This document shows positions 33,890 through 44,229 of a stretch of DNA of 64,000 nt, piece after piece. The stretch is taken from contig NZ_JARBAX010000001.1 in the NCBI RefSeq assembly GCF_028807635.1, forward strand, positions 1,935,001 through 1,999,000, in the 5' to 3' direction. Each line of letters begins with the position of its first letter. The stretch's first letter is position 1. A program made the translations under genes and the position numbers. Origin of the DNA: Streptomyces spiramyceticus (GTDB lineage Bacteria; Actinomycetota; Actinomycetes; Streptomycetales; Streptomycetaceae). Below the pieces are notes generated by a model. The model had not been told where the DNA came from. It saw nothing but the letters and a program-made list of their open reading frames with translations, and did not search any database.

Positions 33890-36187
33890 TTACACGAACA
33901 GCGGGATGGGGTTCAACTGTTCGTAGGGAGTCGGCTCGGCGCACCTCCCCAGCGTAACGGGGGTGTTGAAAAGCCGCCCCGGAGCGAACCTCGGCCAGAA
34001 GTGACGAAGGCCGGGAACAAGCACCTTCACCACGGGTAGTTCAAGATCGGGCCGGCTTTGATCGAGAACCAGGAGTTCCATCCCGCGTGACCGGACCAAC
34101 TCCGTGATCTGGTCGATGTCTTCCTTCAGGTCGGTGTTCGGAACGTAGGACCAGCCGCGCGGTCCCCGGCCCGGCTGTTTCGAATCGGCCGGCGGAGCTG
34201 ACAAATACGGCTGGTTCGCAAGGGTCGCGCGGCGCCACCAGTCGAGCGGTTCCGCATCCGTGATGAGGTATCCCGTCCCCTGGTCGGTCACGTTCGCGAC
34301 CAGCGGCAGCAGTTGGCCCATCTCCGTCAGCGCCCTGCGCAGCCCCAGCCGCGGATCGAAATGCGCTCCGAAGCCGAAGACGATGTCCTGGGCGGGTTTG
34401 TCCGTACGCCGCGACAGGGCGGCCACCACCGGAATGCCGAAGTCCGATGTGAGGTCCAGCGCCCACACCTCGCGGTTCAGCGTCCGGTAGCCGTCCCGCA
34501 GCCGGTCGATGTACGGCTCCGCGAAGGCGTCGAGGTCGATGCCGGGCTGGCGGGTGCGGTTGTACCACCACAGGGCCACGGCGTCCCGCTCCACCAGCTC
34601 CAGGAAGCCCTGGATCAGGGCGTCTTCGGGGCTGCTGCCCGCGGCATTGCCGTTCGAGTCGGCGAACAGGCCGTCCTGCGCCGCCTCCTCGCTGTAGTAG
34701 AGCATCGAGGTGGGCAGCAGCCGCTGGACACCCTGGGTGAGCGACCAGACCGGCGTCCAGTCGGTGGGCCGCCTCTCGTCGAACCGCGGCGGCACGTACT
34801 GCAGCCGGGAGCCGCGCCCGTTCCAGCTGTCCCGGTCCCGGAACTGGCGTACGTCGTACAGCTGGCAGGCGTTGGGGTGGACGGCCGCCGCGCCCAGGGC
34901 GGCGTACGTGTCACGGACCACGGGTTCGTCGCCCTGTCGCGTCCCGCTGTAGCGCTCCACCGCCTCACCCAGCGCGCTGGTGCGCGCCTCGGCCTCCGTG
35001 AGGCCCTTACCGCCGCTGAGCGCGCGCAGTCCGGCGCGCAGGCCGGCCAGGGTCGGACTGCGCATCGCCAGGTTCTCGCCGGCGAGGAAGGCGTTGACGA
35101 AGCCGGGGCTTCCGGGGGCCCTGCGGATCTCCTTGATGATGCCGGTGACCGGGTCGACGAGATGCCCGTACCGATCGAGCATCTGGGCGGGCGTGAGCGC
35201 CCGGTGGCCGTTGAGGTCCTGTACGGCCTTCGGCCGCGACACCGGCACGAACGGGGCGCCGGCCCGGCGGGAAACCAGTCCCGGATCGCCGCAGACGGCG
35301 CACTGGGGGAGCCGGGCGACCGGGTGGGCGGTGCTGTTCAGCGCGAGCGTGTCCAGTGTGCGTACGGCGTTCTGGGCGTCGTTGCGCACGCCGGCCAGCC
35401 ACTTGGCGGCCTCCAGCACCGCGAGGTTCACGGTGAGGGAACGGCCGGCCGCCAGCGTGGCGTGCGGGCGGGGCGGCGGGCCGTCCAGGCCGAGCGCGCG
35501 CCGCAGCGGCCACTCCGAGAGCCGGTGGCCGCGCAGCCGGGTCGCCAGGCAGTTCCAGCAGGGCCCTTCGTGGGGACGGAAGACCGGGCCGACCCAGGAG
35601 GCGGTCGAGCCCAGACGTGCGAGGAGCCAGGGGCGCTTCGACGCGCGGTGTTCGGCGTCGATGTCTCCCAGGCCCGGGGAGAGGTAGTCGTCGCACAGGA
35701 CGAGCGTCAGGTCCGCGTCGGCCTCGGGGGGCGCGACGGTGAGTCCCGAGGCGCTGCACGCGGAGTGCGCCTCGTCCACATCGATTTCGGCCAGAGCGAC
35801 GATACGTATCGAACTGTGGGCCAAGGTGGCCGAAACCTGGCCGCCGTCGAGGCCGGCCAGGTCCCAGTACGCCTCAGCTGCAGGGTCGGAGCAGGGGGAA
35901 GCGAGCGGGCCGTCCGCGACGGCGGGTCGCAGGCGCAGCAGCCCGGCGGCGTCGAGGGCCCGCAGGGAATCCAGGGCCTCCTCCGCCGTGAGTGCCGGAG
36001 CCGCGTCGCGCACGACCTCGTCCGGACAGCGCGTGCCGTCCAGCAGCGGAACCAGTACTTCGGCGTGGTCCCCGTGCAGCGCTGTGACACCGCGCTGGGA
36101 GACCAGATATGCCGCCTCACCTGGGACGACGGTCGCACGGAAGTGGCCCTTGAAGCCGATCCGTGCACCGTCGCTGCCGCCCGTCAT
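33890..36187 (-). CDS. fused TOMM cyclodehydratase (E1-like/Ocin-ThiF partner + YcaO)
   Basis: 765 aa. The N-terminal 330 residues are a degenerate E1-like leader-binding region with a zinc tetrathiolate (GPCWNCLATRLRGHR and LPQCAVCGDPG). The C-terminal YcaO domain shows the ATP-site motifs SALGEAVERYSG, GFLELVERDAVALWWYNR and RALTEMGQLLPL, and ends with a proline-containing tail PIPLFV, as expected for catalytic YcaO proteins. It converts Cys/Ser/Thr of a RiPP precursor to azolines using ATP. Start: ATG 36187 after GGGGGGAG. It lies 23 bases after the precursor gene, in one operon. Confidence 0.9.
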   Translation of the reverse strand: MTGGSDGARIGFKGHFRATVVPGEAAYLVSQRGVTALHGDHAEVLVPLLDGTRCPDEVVRDAAPALTAEEALDSLRALDAAGLLRLRPAVADGPLASPCSDPAAEAYWDLAGLDGGQVSATLAHSSIRIVALAEIDVDEAHSACSASGLTVAPPEADADLTLVLCDDYLSPGLGDIDAEHRASKRPWLLARLGSTASWVGPVFRPHEGPCWNCLATRLRGHRLSEWPLRRALGLDGPPPRPHATLAAGRSLTVNLAVLEAAKWLAGVRNDAQNAVRTLDTLALNSTAHPVARLPQCAVCGDPGLVSRRAGAPFVPVSRPKAVQDLNGHRALTPAQMLDRYGHLVDPVTGIIKEIRRAPGSPGFVNAFLAGENLAMRSPTLAGLRAGLRALSGGKGLTEAEARTSALGEAVERYSGTRQGDEPVVRDTYAALGAAAVHPNACQLYDVRQFRDRDSWNGRGSRLQYVPPRFDERRPTDWTPVWSLTQGVQRLLPTSMLYYSEEAAQDGLFADSNGNAAGSSPEDALIQGFLELVERDAVALWWYNRTRQPGIDLDAFAEPYIDRLRDGYRTLNREVWALDLTSDFGIPVVAALSRRTDKPAQDIVFGFGAHFDPRLGLRRALTEMGQLLPLVANVTDQGTGYLITDAEPLDWWRRATLANQPYLSAPPADSKQPGRGPRGWSYVPNTDLKEDIDQITELVRSRGMELLVLDQSRPDLELPVVKVLVPGLRHFWPRFAPGRLFNTPVTLGRCAEPTPYEQLNPIPLFV

Positions 36188-36210
36188 GCCGACGCTCCCC
36201 CCTGCCCCGC

Positions 36211-36405
36211 TCACCCCTCGTGCCGTATGGAAGCAGACAGCGAGGTGACGGCCGGCGAGGAGGCCACGCACACGCTGAGGAGCGCCGCACCCTGCTCGGC
36301 CGGCGAGTCGAGGTCCTCGATCATCAGGTGCCCACCGGCGGGACGCGCGGTGGCCGTGGCCGTCGGGTTACCGAAGCGCTGGTGGGTACCGAGTGCGTTC
36401 TTCAC
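36211..36405 (-). CDS. candidate TOMM/azoline RiPP precursor peptide, 64 aa
   Basis: The peptide begins MKNALGTHQRFGNPTATATA, has a leader helix with MIEDLDSPAEQG (the acidic DLD pattern common in thiazolyl RiPP leaders), and a C-terminal candidate core LLSVCVASSPAVTSLSASIR rich in Ser/Thr with one Cys. The GTG at 36405 is chosen: AAAGGA lies 9 bases upstream, whereas the ATG at 36414 directly abuts it. It sits 23 bases before the cyclodehydratase. The cleavage site is not evident; GA/AL near residue 40 is a guess. Confidence 0.65.
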   Translation of the reverse strand: MKNALGTHQRFGNPTATATARPAGGHLMIEDLDSPAEQGAALLSVCVASSPAVTSLSASIRHEG

Positions 36406-36414
36406 TGTGATCAT

Positions 36415-36709
36415 TCCTTTTCACATTGGCCAGTTTTTTACGGGAGTGATTCTGCACAGCGCGAGCAGCGCGCAGACAGTGTCGGAATCACCGTGCGGAT
36501 GTGAAGTTCTCACGGGTCCGGCGTATGCCTTCGTCGACCGCCAAATCTTATAGCGCCCGATGCGAACTTCCCTTAGCATTCAACTTTCATGATTGGCCGT
36601 CAGCCACATCTGAGCGCCAGATTCCGTTTACGGAAGAGTGACTGTCTCGGGAGCACAGCAGATGTCTCCGTCCCGCCCGGCCTCCCCCTCTGCGCCACAG
36701 TGAGCCGGC
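36415..36709. other. intergenic region upstream of the RiPP operon
   Basis: A relatively AT-rich 295-bp stretch between the regulator stop and the precursor. It should contain the RiPP operon promoter (leftward) and the 3' end of the regulator transcript. A 5-bp TTTTTT run lies at 36434-36439. I see no convincing -35/-10 pair and no gene. Confidence 0.4.
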
Positions 36710-37675
36710 TCACCCCACGGCGGACTGTGCGCTGAGCCGGCCCCCGGCGGTGCGTACAGCCTCGCGCAGCCGGCCGCCGAGCAGCTCCCTGCCCAGCGGA
36801 GTGACCGAATGCAGTACGCAGTTCCGCACCCGCCGGGTAGTGATCAGACCGGACTCGCGCAGCACGGAGGCGTGCTGGCTCGCGGCGCTGGGAGAGACAC
36901 CGAGTAGCTCGGCGAGCTGGCTGGTGGTGCAGGTGTCCGTCAGGGCGCGCAGGGCGGCTGCCCGCGTCCGGCCAACCAGCGCGGTGAGCGCCTGGCCGCC
37001 GCTCGCCTCGGAGTGTTCCGTACGGGAGAAGAGGCTGGTGACACCCGGCGGCACGGCGAAGACCAGGGCCGAAAGGCCGGAGTCGCGCTCGGCCTCGACG
37101 ACCCGCCCGACGGCGCCCGGCAGGAACACGGAAGGGACGAGCAGCAGCCCCTGGCCCTTCAGTTCGACATCGATGTCGGGCCCGTCATGGATTTCCAGCA
37201 CCGGCGGATTCCAGACAATCCGCGGGTGCAGCGTCGTGAGCAGCTGCTCGACGCCGCCGGTCATGGCGATACGGCCGTGCGCGTCGCACTCGGTGCTGAG
37301 GCGCTCCAGGATGCGGTCCCAGTACGGCGCAACCCCGATCCGCCACATGTCCATCGCCAGCCGCGTCGCCTCGGCGCGCGAAAGGAAGTGCGTCGAATGG
37401 GCAGCATGGGCAGAAGTCGCTTTTTCGGTACGGGAGTTGAGAAGGAACAGAAGGTCGTCCGGGGCTTTCAGTGACCGGAGCTGCGGGCCCAACTTCTTGC
37501 TCAGTGAGGGACTCTCCCGAAGGCGACCCAGTACGTCGCTGCGCCATCGCGCGTACTCCGTATTGCGTGATCCGGTCAGCGCCCCGAGCGCGAAGGCTCC
37601 TTCGGCGACCGGGCCGAGCGAGCTCCGCAATCGAATACGGGCCAGGTCTGCGGTGGTGAAGCGAATTCGTTGCAT
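36710..37675 (-). CDS. ArsR-like winged-helix regulator (paralogue of 46116)
   Basis: 321 aa. A long N-terminal region (MQRIRFTTADLARIRLRSSL; VAPYWDRILERL; TTLHPRIVWNPPVLEI) precedes a C-terminal ArsR-type HTH: ALVGRTRAAALRALTDTCTT, SQLAELLGVSPSAASQHASV, LRESGLITTRRVRNCVLHSV. This DUF5937-like layout is typical of actinobacterial one-component repressors. It resembles the 46116-47072 protein throughout, so the two arose by duplication and may share an operator. Effector unknown. Confidence 0.85.
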   Translation of the reverse strand: MQRIRFTTADLARIRLRSSLGPVAEGAFALGALTGSRNTEYARWRSDVLGRLRESPSLSKKLGPQLRSLKAPDDLLFLLNSRTEKATSAHAAHSTHFLSRAEATRLAMDMWRIGVAPYWDRILERLSTECDAHGRIAMTGGVEQLLTTLHPRIVWNPPVLEIHDGPDIDVELKGQGLLLVPSVFLPGAVGRVVEAERDSGLSALVFAVPPGVTSLFSRTEHSEASGGQALTALVGRTRAAALRALTDTCTTSQLAELLGVSPSAASQHASVLRESGLITTRRVRNCVLHSVTPLGRELLGGRLREAVRTAGGRLSAQSAVG

Positions 37676-37846
37676 GCAATGCCCCTGTGAGTGAAGTGTG
37701 GGCCGACGGCACTTGGTCCTGCACGGCCGAGACGCCAGTCCGCAGCCGACGATGCCATGGCCAAACTTGTGCGCACAGTGCCCAGCTACCAGAACCGATG
37801 TGGCCGATTCATAACCGGTGGCGTGAATTCCTCACAGGTGTCGTGC

Positions 37847-38545
37847 TCAGCTGTCCGGCGCCGCCTGTGCCGGCCCCTGCGAACTCGCGCCGCCCTGCGG
37901 GTGGAAGGGGCAGCGCCATTGGTCGTCCGTGGCCGATCCGGAGTACTGGCGGGCCTCGGACGCGTCACCGAACTCGGTGAGGTTCGGATTGATCGACTGC
38001 TGAAGGCGTTCCTCGCGCTGGCGAATTCGTCGCTGGAGACCGTAATACGTGCCGGTGGCCTTCAGTCGCCGGAACTGGTGGTGCGAGTTGAAAGCGAGAG
38101 CCGGCTGCGCGTAACGCCTGCTGATTCTCGATGCATTGGGGTGCATGCCGACCACGAAGAACGGATGGCCCGCCACGCTGTAGGTGAAGTTCGGTGATGC
38201 CGGGTCCGCATCGACGTCGTGCGCCCACGAATAGCCCCGGGCCCGGTCCACCGCATGCAGGTCGGTGAGTTGCTGCCACAGCAGCTCGTCGAACTTTTCC
38301 TCGCCGAGCCCGGACGGCGCGTCGAAAACGGCCACGAGAGTCGCGAAATTCTCCTCGGGCGCCAAGTGATGGTTGACGAAATCCGTCACAGCCGTATGCA
38401 GGTCGGCGGTCGCTTCGTCGCTGCCCATCATGCCCAACTCGACTTGGGTCAGCGTCGTTCGGCGCACAGCGGCCTTCGCCGCCAGGCACGAGAAGCCTTC
38501 GCTCATTATCCAGTCCTCCAGATGCCCACGGACCGGACCCGTCAT
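37847..38545 (-). CDS. YqcI/YcgG-family haem-dependent oxygenase-like protein
   Basis: 232 aa. FSCLAAKAAVRRTTLTQVEL, FATLVAVFDAPSGLGEEKFD, LLWQQLTDLHAVDRARGYSW, FTYSVAGHPFFVVGMHPNAS, RRYAQPALAFNSHHQFRRLK and a late WRCPFHP match the YqcI/YcgG (GntA-like) family, whose characterised members are haem enzymes that N-oxygenate amino or guanidino groups. GGGGGAG lies before the ATG. It is divergent from trpE across 266 bp. An N-hydroxylation in the biosynthetic pathway is a reasonable inference. Confidence 0.8.
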   Translation of the reverse strand: MTGPVRGHLEDWIMSEGFSCLAAKAAVRRTTLTQVELGMMGSDEATADLHTAVTDFVNHHLAPEENFATLVAVFDAPSGLGEEKFDELLWQQLTDLHAVDRARGYSWAHDVDADPASPNFTYSVAGHPFFVVGMHPNASRISRRYAQPALAFNSHHQFRRLKATGTYYGLQRRIRQREERLQQSINPNLTEFGDASEARQYSGSATDDQWRCPFHPQGGASSQGPAQAAPDS

Positions 38546-38811
38546 AGCTCCCCCTCACTGAACACATCACACATCCTTTGGATACCAAGTCACCCTAGGC
38601 AGCGGCTTCTTGGCTTGGCAATGTTGGCCGGGTCATTTAGTTACAGCTTTATCGGCCCGGTTAAGGCAGTACTAAATATGGGCCGGGAACCGCACTGCGA
38701 CCGGGGAGTTTCGTGGGCCACTGAAAGTTATGGCGTGCCGATATCGTGCGCACTTACTGTCCGGATGGGATCTCCGGCGATACGGCCTGGCCTGAATTCG
38801 AGGAAGGCGAC
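38546..38811. promoter_or_regulatory. divergent promoter region yqcI-like / trpE
   Basis: 266 bp between two outward-reading genes, noticeably AT-richer than its surroundings (e.g. TTAGTTACAGCTTTATC, TACTAAATATG). It must carry both promoters. CGGCCCGG and GGGCCGG near 38655-38693 form a loose inverted pair that could be an operator. No attenuator leader peptide with Trp codons was seen before trpE. Confidence 0.45.
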
Positions 38812-40301
38812 ATGACCACCCATCTGACCGAAGATGTCACGGAGGGGACGGCCGAGGCCGCATCCGCCACCGTGCCCAATCGCGCCACCGCCGCAGCGCT
38901 GGCGCGAGAACACGACGTCGTACCCCTGTATCAGGAGTTCCTGGCCGACGCGATCAGTCCTGTCACCGCGTTCTCGCAGCTGTGCGGGCCGGACGAGCCC
39001 GGGTTCCTGCTGGAGAGCGTGCCTGTCTCCGGCGGTGTCGCGCGCTATTCGTACGTCGGCCACCGGCCGGTTCCGCTTCAACTGGCCGACGGCGACCCGC
39101 TGTCGGCCCTGGAGCCCTGCCTTGCCGCGTCGGAGGCCCCGGTCCCCGGCCTGCCGCCGTTCCACGGCGGTGTCGTCGGCTATCTCGGGTACGAATCCGT
39201 ACGGCACTTCGAAAAGCTGCCGGTATCGGCGGGCGCGGCACCCGGCCTGCCGGAACGGGCCTTCCTGTCCGTCGACGAACTGGTCGTCTTCGACCACGCC
39301 ACCCGGCGCGTGCTGCTCATGACTCTGCACCGGCCGCGGCGCGAGTCGTACGACGACGCCGTCGCCCGGATCGTCAGCCTGGGCCACCGGCTGCGCGACG
39401 CCGAGGCACCCGGCCAGTTCACCGGACGGCCGAGGGCGCTCACCCCGGTCGCCGAGGGCGACGAAATGGCCGGCTGGGAGTCGAACTTCACCGAGGAGGA
39501 GTTCACGGAGCGGGTCGGCCGCGCCCGCGAGTACATCGCGGCGGGCGACGCCTTCCAGATCGTGCTGTCCCAGCGGTTCAGCAAGCCGCTGCTCGCGGAG
39601 CCGATCGACCTGTACCGCCACCTGCGGGCCACGAACCCGTCGCCGTACATGTACCACCTGAGCCTCGGAGGCGGCCGGCACATCATCGGCGCCTCACCGG
39701 AACTGCTGGTCAAGGTCGACGGCAGCCGGGTGGTGACCCGGCCGCTGGCAGGCACCCGGCCGCGCGACATCGACCCGCAGGCCGACCTGGAGCTGGAGCG
39801 CGAGCTGCTGGCGGACGAGAAGGAACGCGCCGAGCACGTCATGCTCGTCGACCTCGGCCGCAACGACATCGGCAGGGTCACCGAGCCGGGCACCGTCCAG
39901 GTGGAGCAGCTCATGCGGGTCGAGCGCTTCTCCCACGTCATGCACATCTCCTCGACCGTCTCCGGCCAACTGGCGCCCGGGCACACCGCGTTGGACGCGC
40001 TGCGGTCCACCTTCCCCGCCGGGACGCTCTCCGGCGCACCCAAGATCCGGGCGATGGAGATCATCGCCGAGCTGGAGCCGCAGCAGCGCGGGGTCTACGG
40101 CGGCGCGCTCGGCTTCGCCGGCTTCGACGGCCTGGCCGACTTCGCCATCGCCCTGCGCACCATGGTCGTCGCCGACGGCCGGGTGCACGTACAGGCGGGC
40201 GCGGGCATCGTCGCCGACTCGGACCCCACCGCCGAGTACCGCGAGACGCTGCACAAGGCGCGCGCGATGGTCACGGCCGTACGGGAAGCGGAGGCGCAGG
40301 C

Positions 40302-40305
<4 letters not shown>
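38812..40305 (+). CDS. trpE: anthranilate synthase component I
   Basis: 497 aa. It catalyses chorismate to anthranilate with TrpG. The N-terminal feedback site LLESV with SYVGHRP is present, so Trp inhibition may persist. The chorismate-binding domain shows FQIVLSQRFSKPLLAEPIDL, SPYMYHLSLGGGRHIIGASP, RPLAGTRPRDIDPQADLELE, GRNDIGRVTEPGTVQVEQLM and GTLSGAPKIRAMEIIAELEP. Start: ATG 38812 with AGGAAGG upstream. First gene of a tightly coupled trpEGDC-aroG operon inside the NRPS cluster. Confidence 0.95.
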
Positions 40306-40866
<561 letters not shown>

Positions 40867-40874
<8 letters not shown>

Positions 40875-41892
40875 ACACCTGAGAAAAGCGGCGCGGCGCC
40901 GGCTCACCGAAGACGAGTCCGCCACCGCCATGCGCACGATCATGCGCGGGGACGCGACGCCCGCGCAGATCGCCGGATTCGCCATGGCCATCACGGTGCG
41001 CGGCGAGTCGGTCGACGAGCTCACCGGAATGGCCCGTACGGCGCAGGAGTTCGCTACGCCGCTTCCGTTCGACGCGGATGTCCTCGACACGTGCGGAACG
41101 GGCGGCGACGGGCTCGACACCTTCAACATCTCCACCGCTTCCGCGATCGTCACCGCCGCCTGCGGGGTACGCGTCGCCAAGCACGGCAACCGCAGCGCCT
41201 CCTCGGCCTGCGGCAGCGCCGACGTACTCGAAGAGCTCGGGATCCGGATCGACATCGGGCCGTACGCCGTCGCCGAATGCCTGGCCAAGGCGGGGATCAC
41301 CTTCATGTTCGCCCCGGTGTTCCATCCGGCGTTCAAATACACGGCGAGCCCCCGCAAGGAACTGGGCACCCGCACGGTCTTCAACCTGCTGGGGCCGTTG
41401 TGCAACCCGGCGAACGCGCGGCTGCGCACCCTCGGCGTCCCCAGCGCGGACCTGGTCGAGCCGATGGCGGAGGTGCTGGACCGGCTCGGCGTCACCCGCG
41501 CCCTGGTCTTCCACAGCGAGGACGGCATGGACGAGCTCAGCACCGGGGCGGCGGCCCGGGTCGTCGAGCTGCGGGACGGGAACCGTACGGCGTACCGGTT
41601 CGACCCCTCGAAGCTCGGGCTGCGCCCGTCCCGCCCCGCCGACCTGACCGGCGGCGACCGCACCGTCAACGCCGCGATCATCCGCCGGGTTCTGGACGGC
41701 GAGCCCGGCGCGGCGCGCGACGTCGTGGTGCTCAACGCGGCCGCCGCACTACGGGTCGCGGGCGCGGCCGACACGTGGCAGGACGGCCTGCTTCTCGCGG
41801 AATCGGCGATCGACAACGGCGAGGGGTCGGCCCTGCTGGAGCGGTGGGCCAAGGTCTCCTGGCAGCACGCGGAACTGGAGGCATCGGCATGA
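40867..41892 (+). CDS. trpD: anthranilate phosphoribosyltransferase
   Basis: 341 aa. It transfers the phosphoribosyl group of PRPP to anthranilate. The PRPP loop TCGTGGDGLDTFNIST, KHGNRSASSACGSADVLEEL and FMFAPVFHPAFKY are all intact. The start is the GTG at 40867 inside the trpG end; its stop overlaps the trpC ATG. Confidence 0.95.
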
Positions 41893-42665
41893 GCGACGTA
41901 CTGGCCACCCTGGTGGCGGACGCGGAGCGGCAGACGGCCCGACGGCGGCGGGAGCAGCCGGAGTCCGTACTGTCCCACCTCGCCGCCACCGCTCCCCCGC
42001 CCCGCGACTTCGCGGCCGCACTGGGCGAACCGGGTCTCGCCGTCATCGCGGAAATGAAGCCGCGCAGCCCCTCCAAGGGCCCGCTCACCGACGACTATCG
42101 GCCCGCCGCACTGGCCCGCGCGTACAACAGCGGCGGGGCGAGCGCGATCTCCGTACTCACCCACGAGGAGGGCTTCGGCGGCACCCCCGAGCACCTGACC
42201 GTCGCCCGCGCCGAGTCGGAGATCCCCGTCCTGCGCAAGGACTTCATCGTCGACGAGTACCAGGTCCTGGAGGCCCGGGCGCTCGGCGCCGACGCGCTGC
42301 TGCTCATCGTGGCGGCCCTCTCCCCGCAGCGGCTGGCCGAGCTTCTCGCGTACACCCGCGAGCTGGGGATGGAGGCGCTCGTCGAGGTGCACGACGCCGA
42401 CGAGACGGACATCGCGATGGCGGCGGACGCCAGGGTCATCGGCGTGAACCACCGGAATCTGCGGGACTTCACAATCGACCGGACACTGTCCGCCCAGCTG
42501 CGCGGCCGCGTCGGCAGGGAGCGGCTGATGGTCGGCGAGAGCGGCATCCGAGGAGCGCAGGACGCGCGTGAACTGGCGCAGGCCGGGGTGGACGCGATCC
42601 TCGTGGGCGAGCTGCTCATGCGGTCCGCGAACCCGGGCGCCACCGTCAAGGAACTGACCGGATGA
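41889..42665 (+). CDS. trpC: indole-3-glycerol-phosphate synthase
   Basis: 258 aa TIM barrel. VIAEMKPRSPSKGPL carries the catalytic Lys/Glu region, SVLTHEEGFGGTPEHL follows, then RKDFIVDEYQVLEARALGAD, IGVNHRNLRDFTIDR and VGESGIRGAQDARELAQAGV. It makes indole-3-glycerol phosphate. No trpF, trpA or trpB accompanies it; in Streptomyces PriA covers TrpF, and TrpAB would come from primary metabolism. Overlaps both neighbours by 4 bases. Confidence 0.95.
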   Translation: MSDVLATLVADAERQTARRRREQPESVLSHLAATAPPPRDFAAALGEPGLAVIAEMKPRSPSKGPLTDDYRPAALARAYNSGGASAISVLTHEEGFGGTPEHLTVARAESEIPVLRKDFIVDEYQVLEARALGADALLLIVAALSPQRLAELLAYTRELGMEALVEVHDADETDIAMAADARVIGVNHRNLRDFTIDRTLSAQLRGRVGRERLMVGESGIRGAQDARELAQAGVDAILVGELLMRSANPGATVKELTG

Positions 42666-44101
42666 TCAGGACGAAGGAATCGGTGAGCGCCGTGCACACG
42701 ATGGAACTCAAGCCCCCCGTCGGCTCCGCGGTGCACCGGGCGCCGTCGTCCTGGCGTCCCGACTCGTGGCGCGGTCACCGCGCCGAGCAGCAGCCGGACT
42801 GGCCCGACCTCCAGGCCCTGGAGCGTGTGGAGAACACCATCGCGCTGCAGCCCCCGCTGGTGCTCCCCGACGAGATTCTCGGCCTGCGGCGTTCGCTGGC
42901 CGATGTCGCGGCCGGTGAGGGGTTCCTGCTGCAGGCGGGCGACTGCGCCGAGCGGTTCAGCTCCTGCACGGAGGACGGCGTACGGAGCAAGCTCAGGGTG
43001 ATCCTCCAGGTGGCCATCCTGCTCACCTACGGCTCGGGCATGCCGGTGGTCAAGGTCGGCAGGATCAGCGGCCAGTTCGCCAAGCCGCGCAGCAGACCCA
43101 CGGAAGTGGTCGACGCCGTCGAGCTGCCGGCGTACCGGGGCGACATCGTCAACAGCCCGGAGTTCACCGCCGAGGCCCGGCGTGCGGACCCCGAGCGCCT
43201 GCTGCGCGCCTACCAGCACTCGTCGGCCTCGCTGAACGTGCTGCGGGCGCTGAGCCGGGGCGGCTTCGCCGACCTCGACCAGGCGCACGCCTGGAACCAG
43301 GAGTTCGTCCGGCGCAGCGACGCCGGGCGGCAGTACGAGAAGGCCGCCGACGACATCACCTGGGCGCTGCGCTTCATGTCCGCCTGCGGTGTGGACACGG
43401 GGTCGCAGTCTGCGCTGCATCAGATCGAGCTCTTCACCTCGCACGAGGCACTGCTGCCGCACTACGAGCAGGCGCTGACCCGGTACGACGAGAAGCGGGA
43501 CGCCTGGTTCGACACCAGTGCGCACATGGTGTGGATCGGCGACCGGACCCGGCAGCTCGACGGTGCGCATGTGGAGCTGCTGTCCGGAATCACCAACCCG
43601 ATCGGCATCAAGGTCGGCCCGTCCACCACCCCGGCGCAGCTCCGCGCGCTGTGTGAGCGCCTCGACCCGGAGCGCGCGCCCGGAAGGCTGGTGATGATCA
43701 GCCGGCTCGGCGCGGGGAAGGCCGCGGAGCTGCTGCCGCCGCTGCTGCGGGCCGTGAAGTCCACCGGTCACCACGTGGTGTGGGCGTGCGATCCCATGCA
43801 CGGCAACACCTTTGTGTCCGAAAGCGGCTACAAGACGCGTCGGCTGTCCGACATCACCGCCGAAGTGGCCGAGTTCTTCGCCGTACACAAAGAGGAGGGC
43901 GTGCATCCCGGCGGAATTCATCTTGAGCTCACCGGGGACGACGTCACAGAATGCCTGGGCGGCGGCATGGACGAGATTCTCGACACCCATCTGGGAACGC
44001 GTTACGAGACGGCCTGCGACCCGCGTCTCAACGCTGGCCAGTCCATCGAACTCGCCTTCCGCGTCGCGGAGTTGTTGCGCGAGCACCACAGCGCCCGATG
44101 A
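42662..44101 (+). CDS. aroG: class II (plant-type) DAHP synthase
   Basis: 479 aa; first step of the shikimate pathway (PEP + erythrose 4-phosphate). Signature blocks are GEGFLLQAGDCAERFSSCTE, PVVKVGRISGQFAKPRS, VGPSTTPAQLRAL, VVWACDPMHGNTF and GTRYETACDPRLNAGQSIEL. The N-terminal 20 residues extend beyond the usual start, and ATG codons at 42662 and a GTG at 42683 are both possible. Its place at the end of the trp operon pulls carbon toward chorismate for the specialised pathway. Confidence 0.93.
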   Translation: MIRTKESVSAVHTMELKPPVGSAVHRAPSSWRPDSWRGHRAEQQPDWPDLQALERVENTIALQPPLVLPDEILGLRRSLADVAAGEGFLLQAGDCAERFSSCTEDGVRSKLRVILQVAILLTYGSGMPVVKVGRISGQFAKPRSRPTEVVDAVELPAYRGDIVNSPEFTAEARRADPERLLRAYQHSSASLNVLRALSRGGFADLDQAHAWNQEFVRRSDAGRQYEKAADDITWALRFMSACGVDTGSQSALHQIELFTSHEALLPHYEQALTRYDEKRDAWFDTSAHMVWIGDRTRQLDGAHVELLSGITNPIGIKVGPSTTPAQLRALCERLDPERAPGRLVMISRLGAGKAAELLPPLLRAVKSTGHHVVWACDPMHGNTFVSESGYKTRRLSDITAEVAEFFAVHKEEGVHPGGIHLELTGDDVTECLGGGMDEILDTHLGTRYETACDPRLNAGQSIELAFRVAELLREHHSAR

Positions 44102-44116
44102 TGCCTGATCTGGGGT

Positions 44117-44148
44117 GCCGCGCGGTGAACAGCACTATTCGGCGCGGC
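44117..44148 (+). terminator. possible hairpin after the trp operon
   Basis: GCCGCGC and GCGCGGC form a 7-bp stem with an 18-nt loop 15 bases after the aroG stop, followed by CTTAATG. Weak, since the loop is long. Confidence 0.3.
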
Positions 44149-44229
44149 CTTAATGACCTGGTGACGTAATTCCGCGAGTGAAAAAATTCAGTCCGAGGGA
44201 CGTTGGTACGACCGGAAGGGACCGCTCCC

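Noticed and set aside
34313..36553. A 746-codon plus-strand frame opposite the cyclodehydratase
   Set aside because: No recognisable domain; fully antisense to a protein with zinc and YcaO motifs.
38546..38811. A Trp attenuator or T-box before trpE
   Set aside because: No leader ORF with tandem Trp codons and no T-box specifier structure could be recognised in the 266-bp gap.
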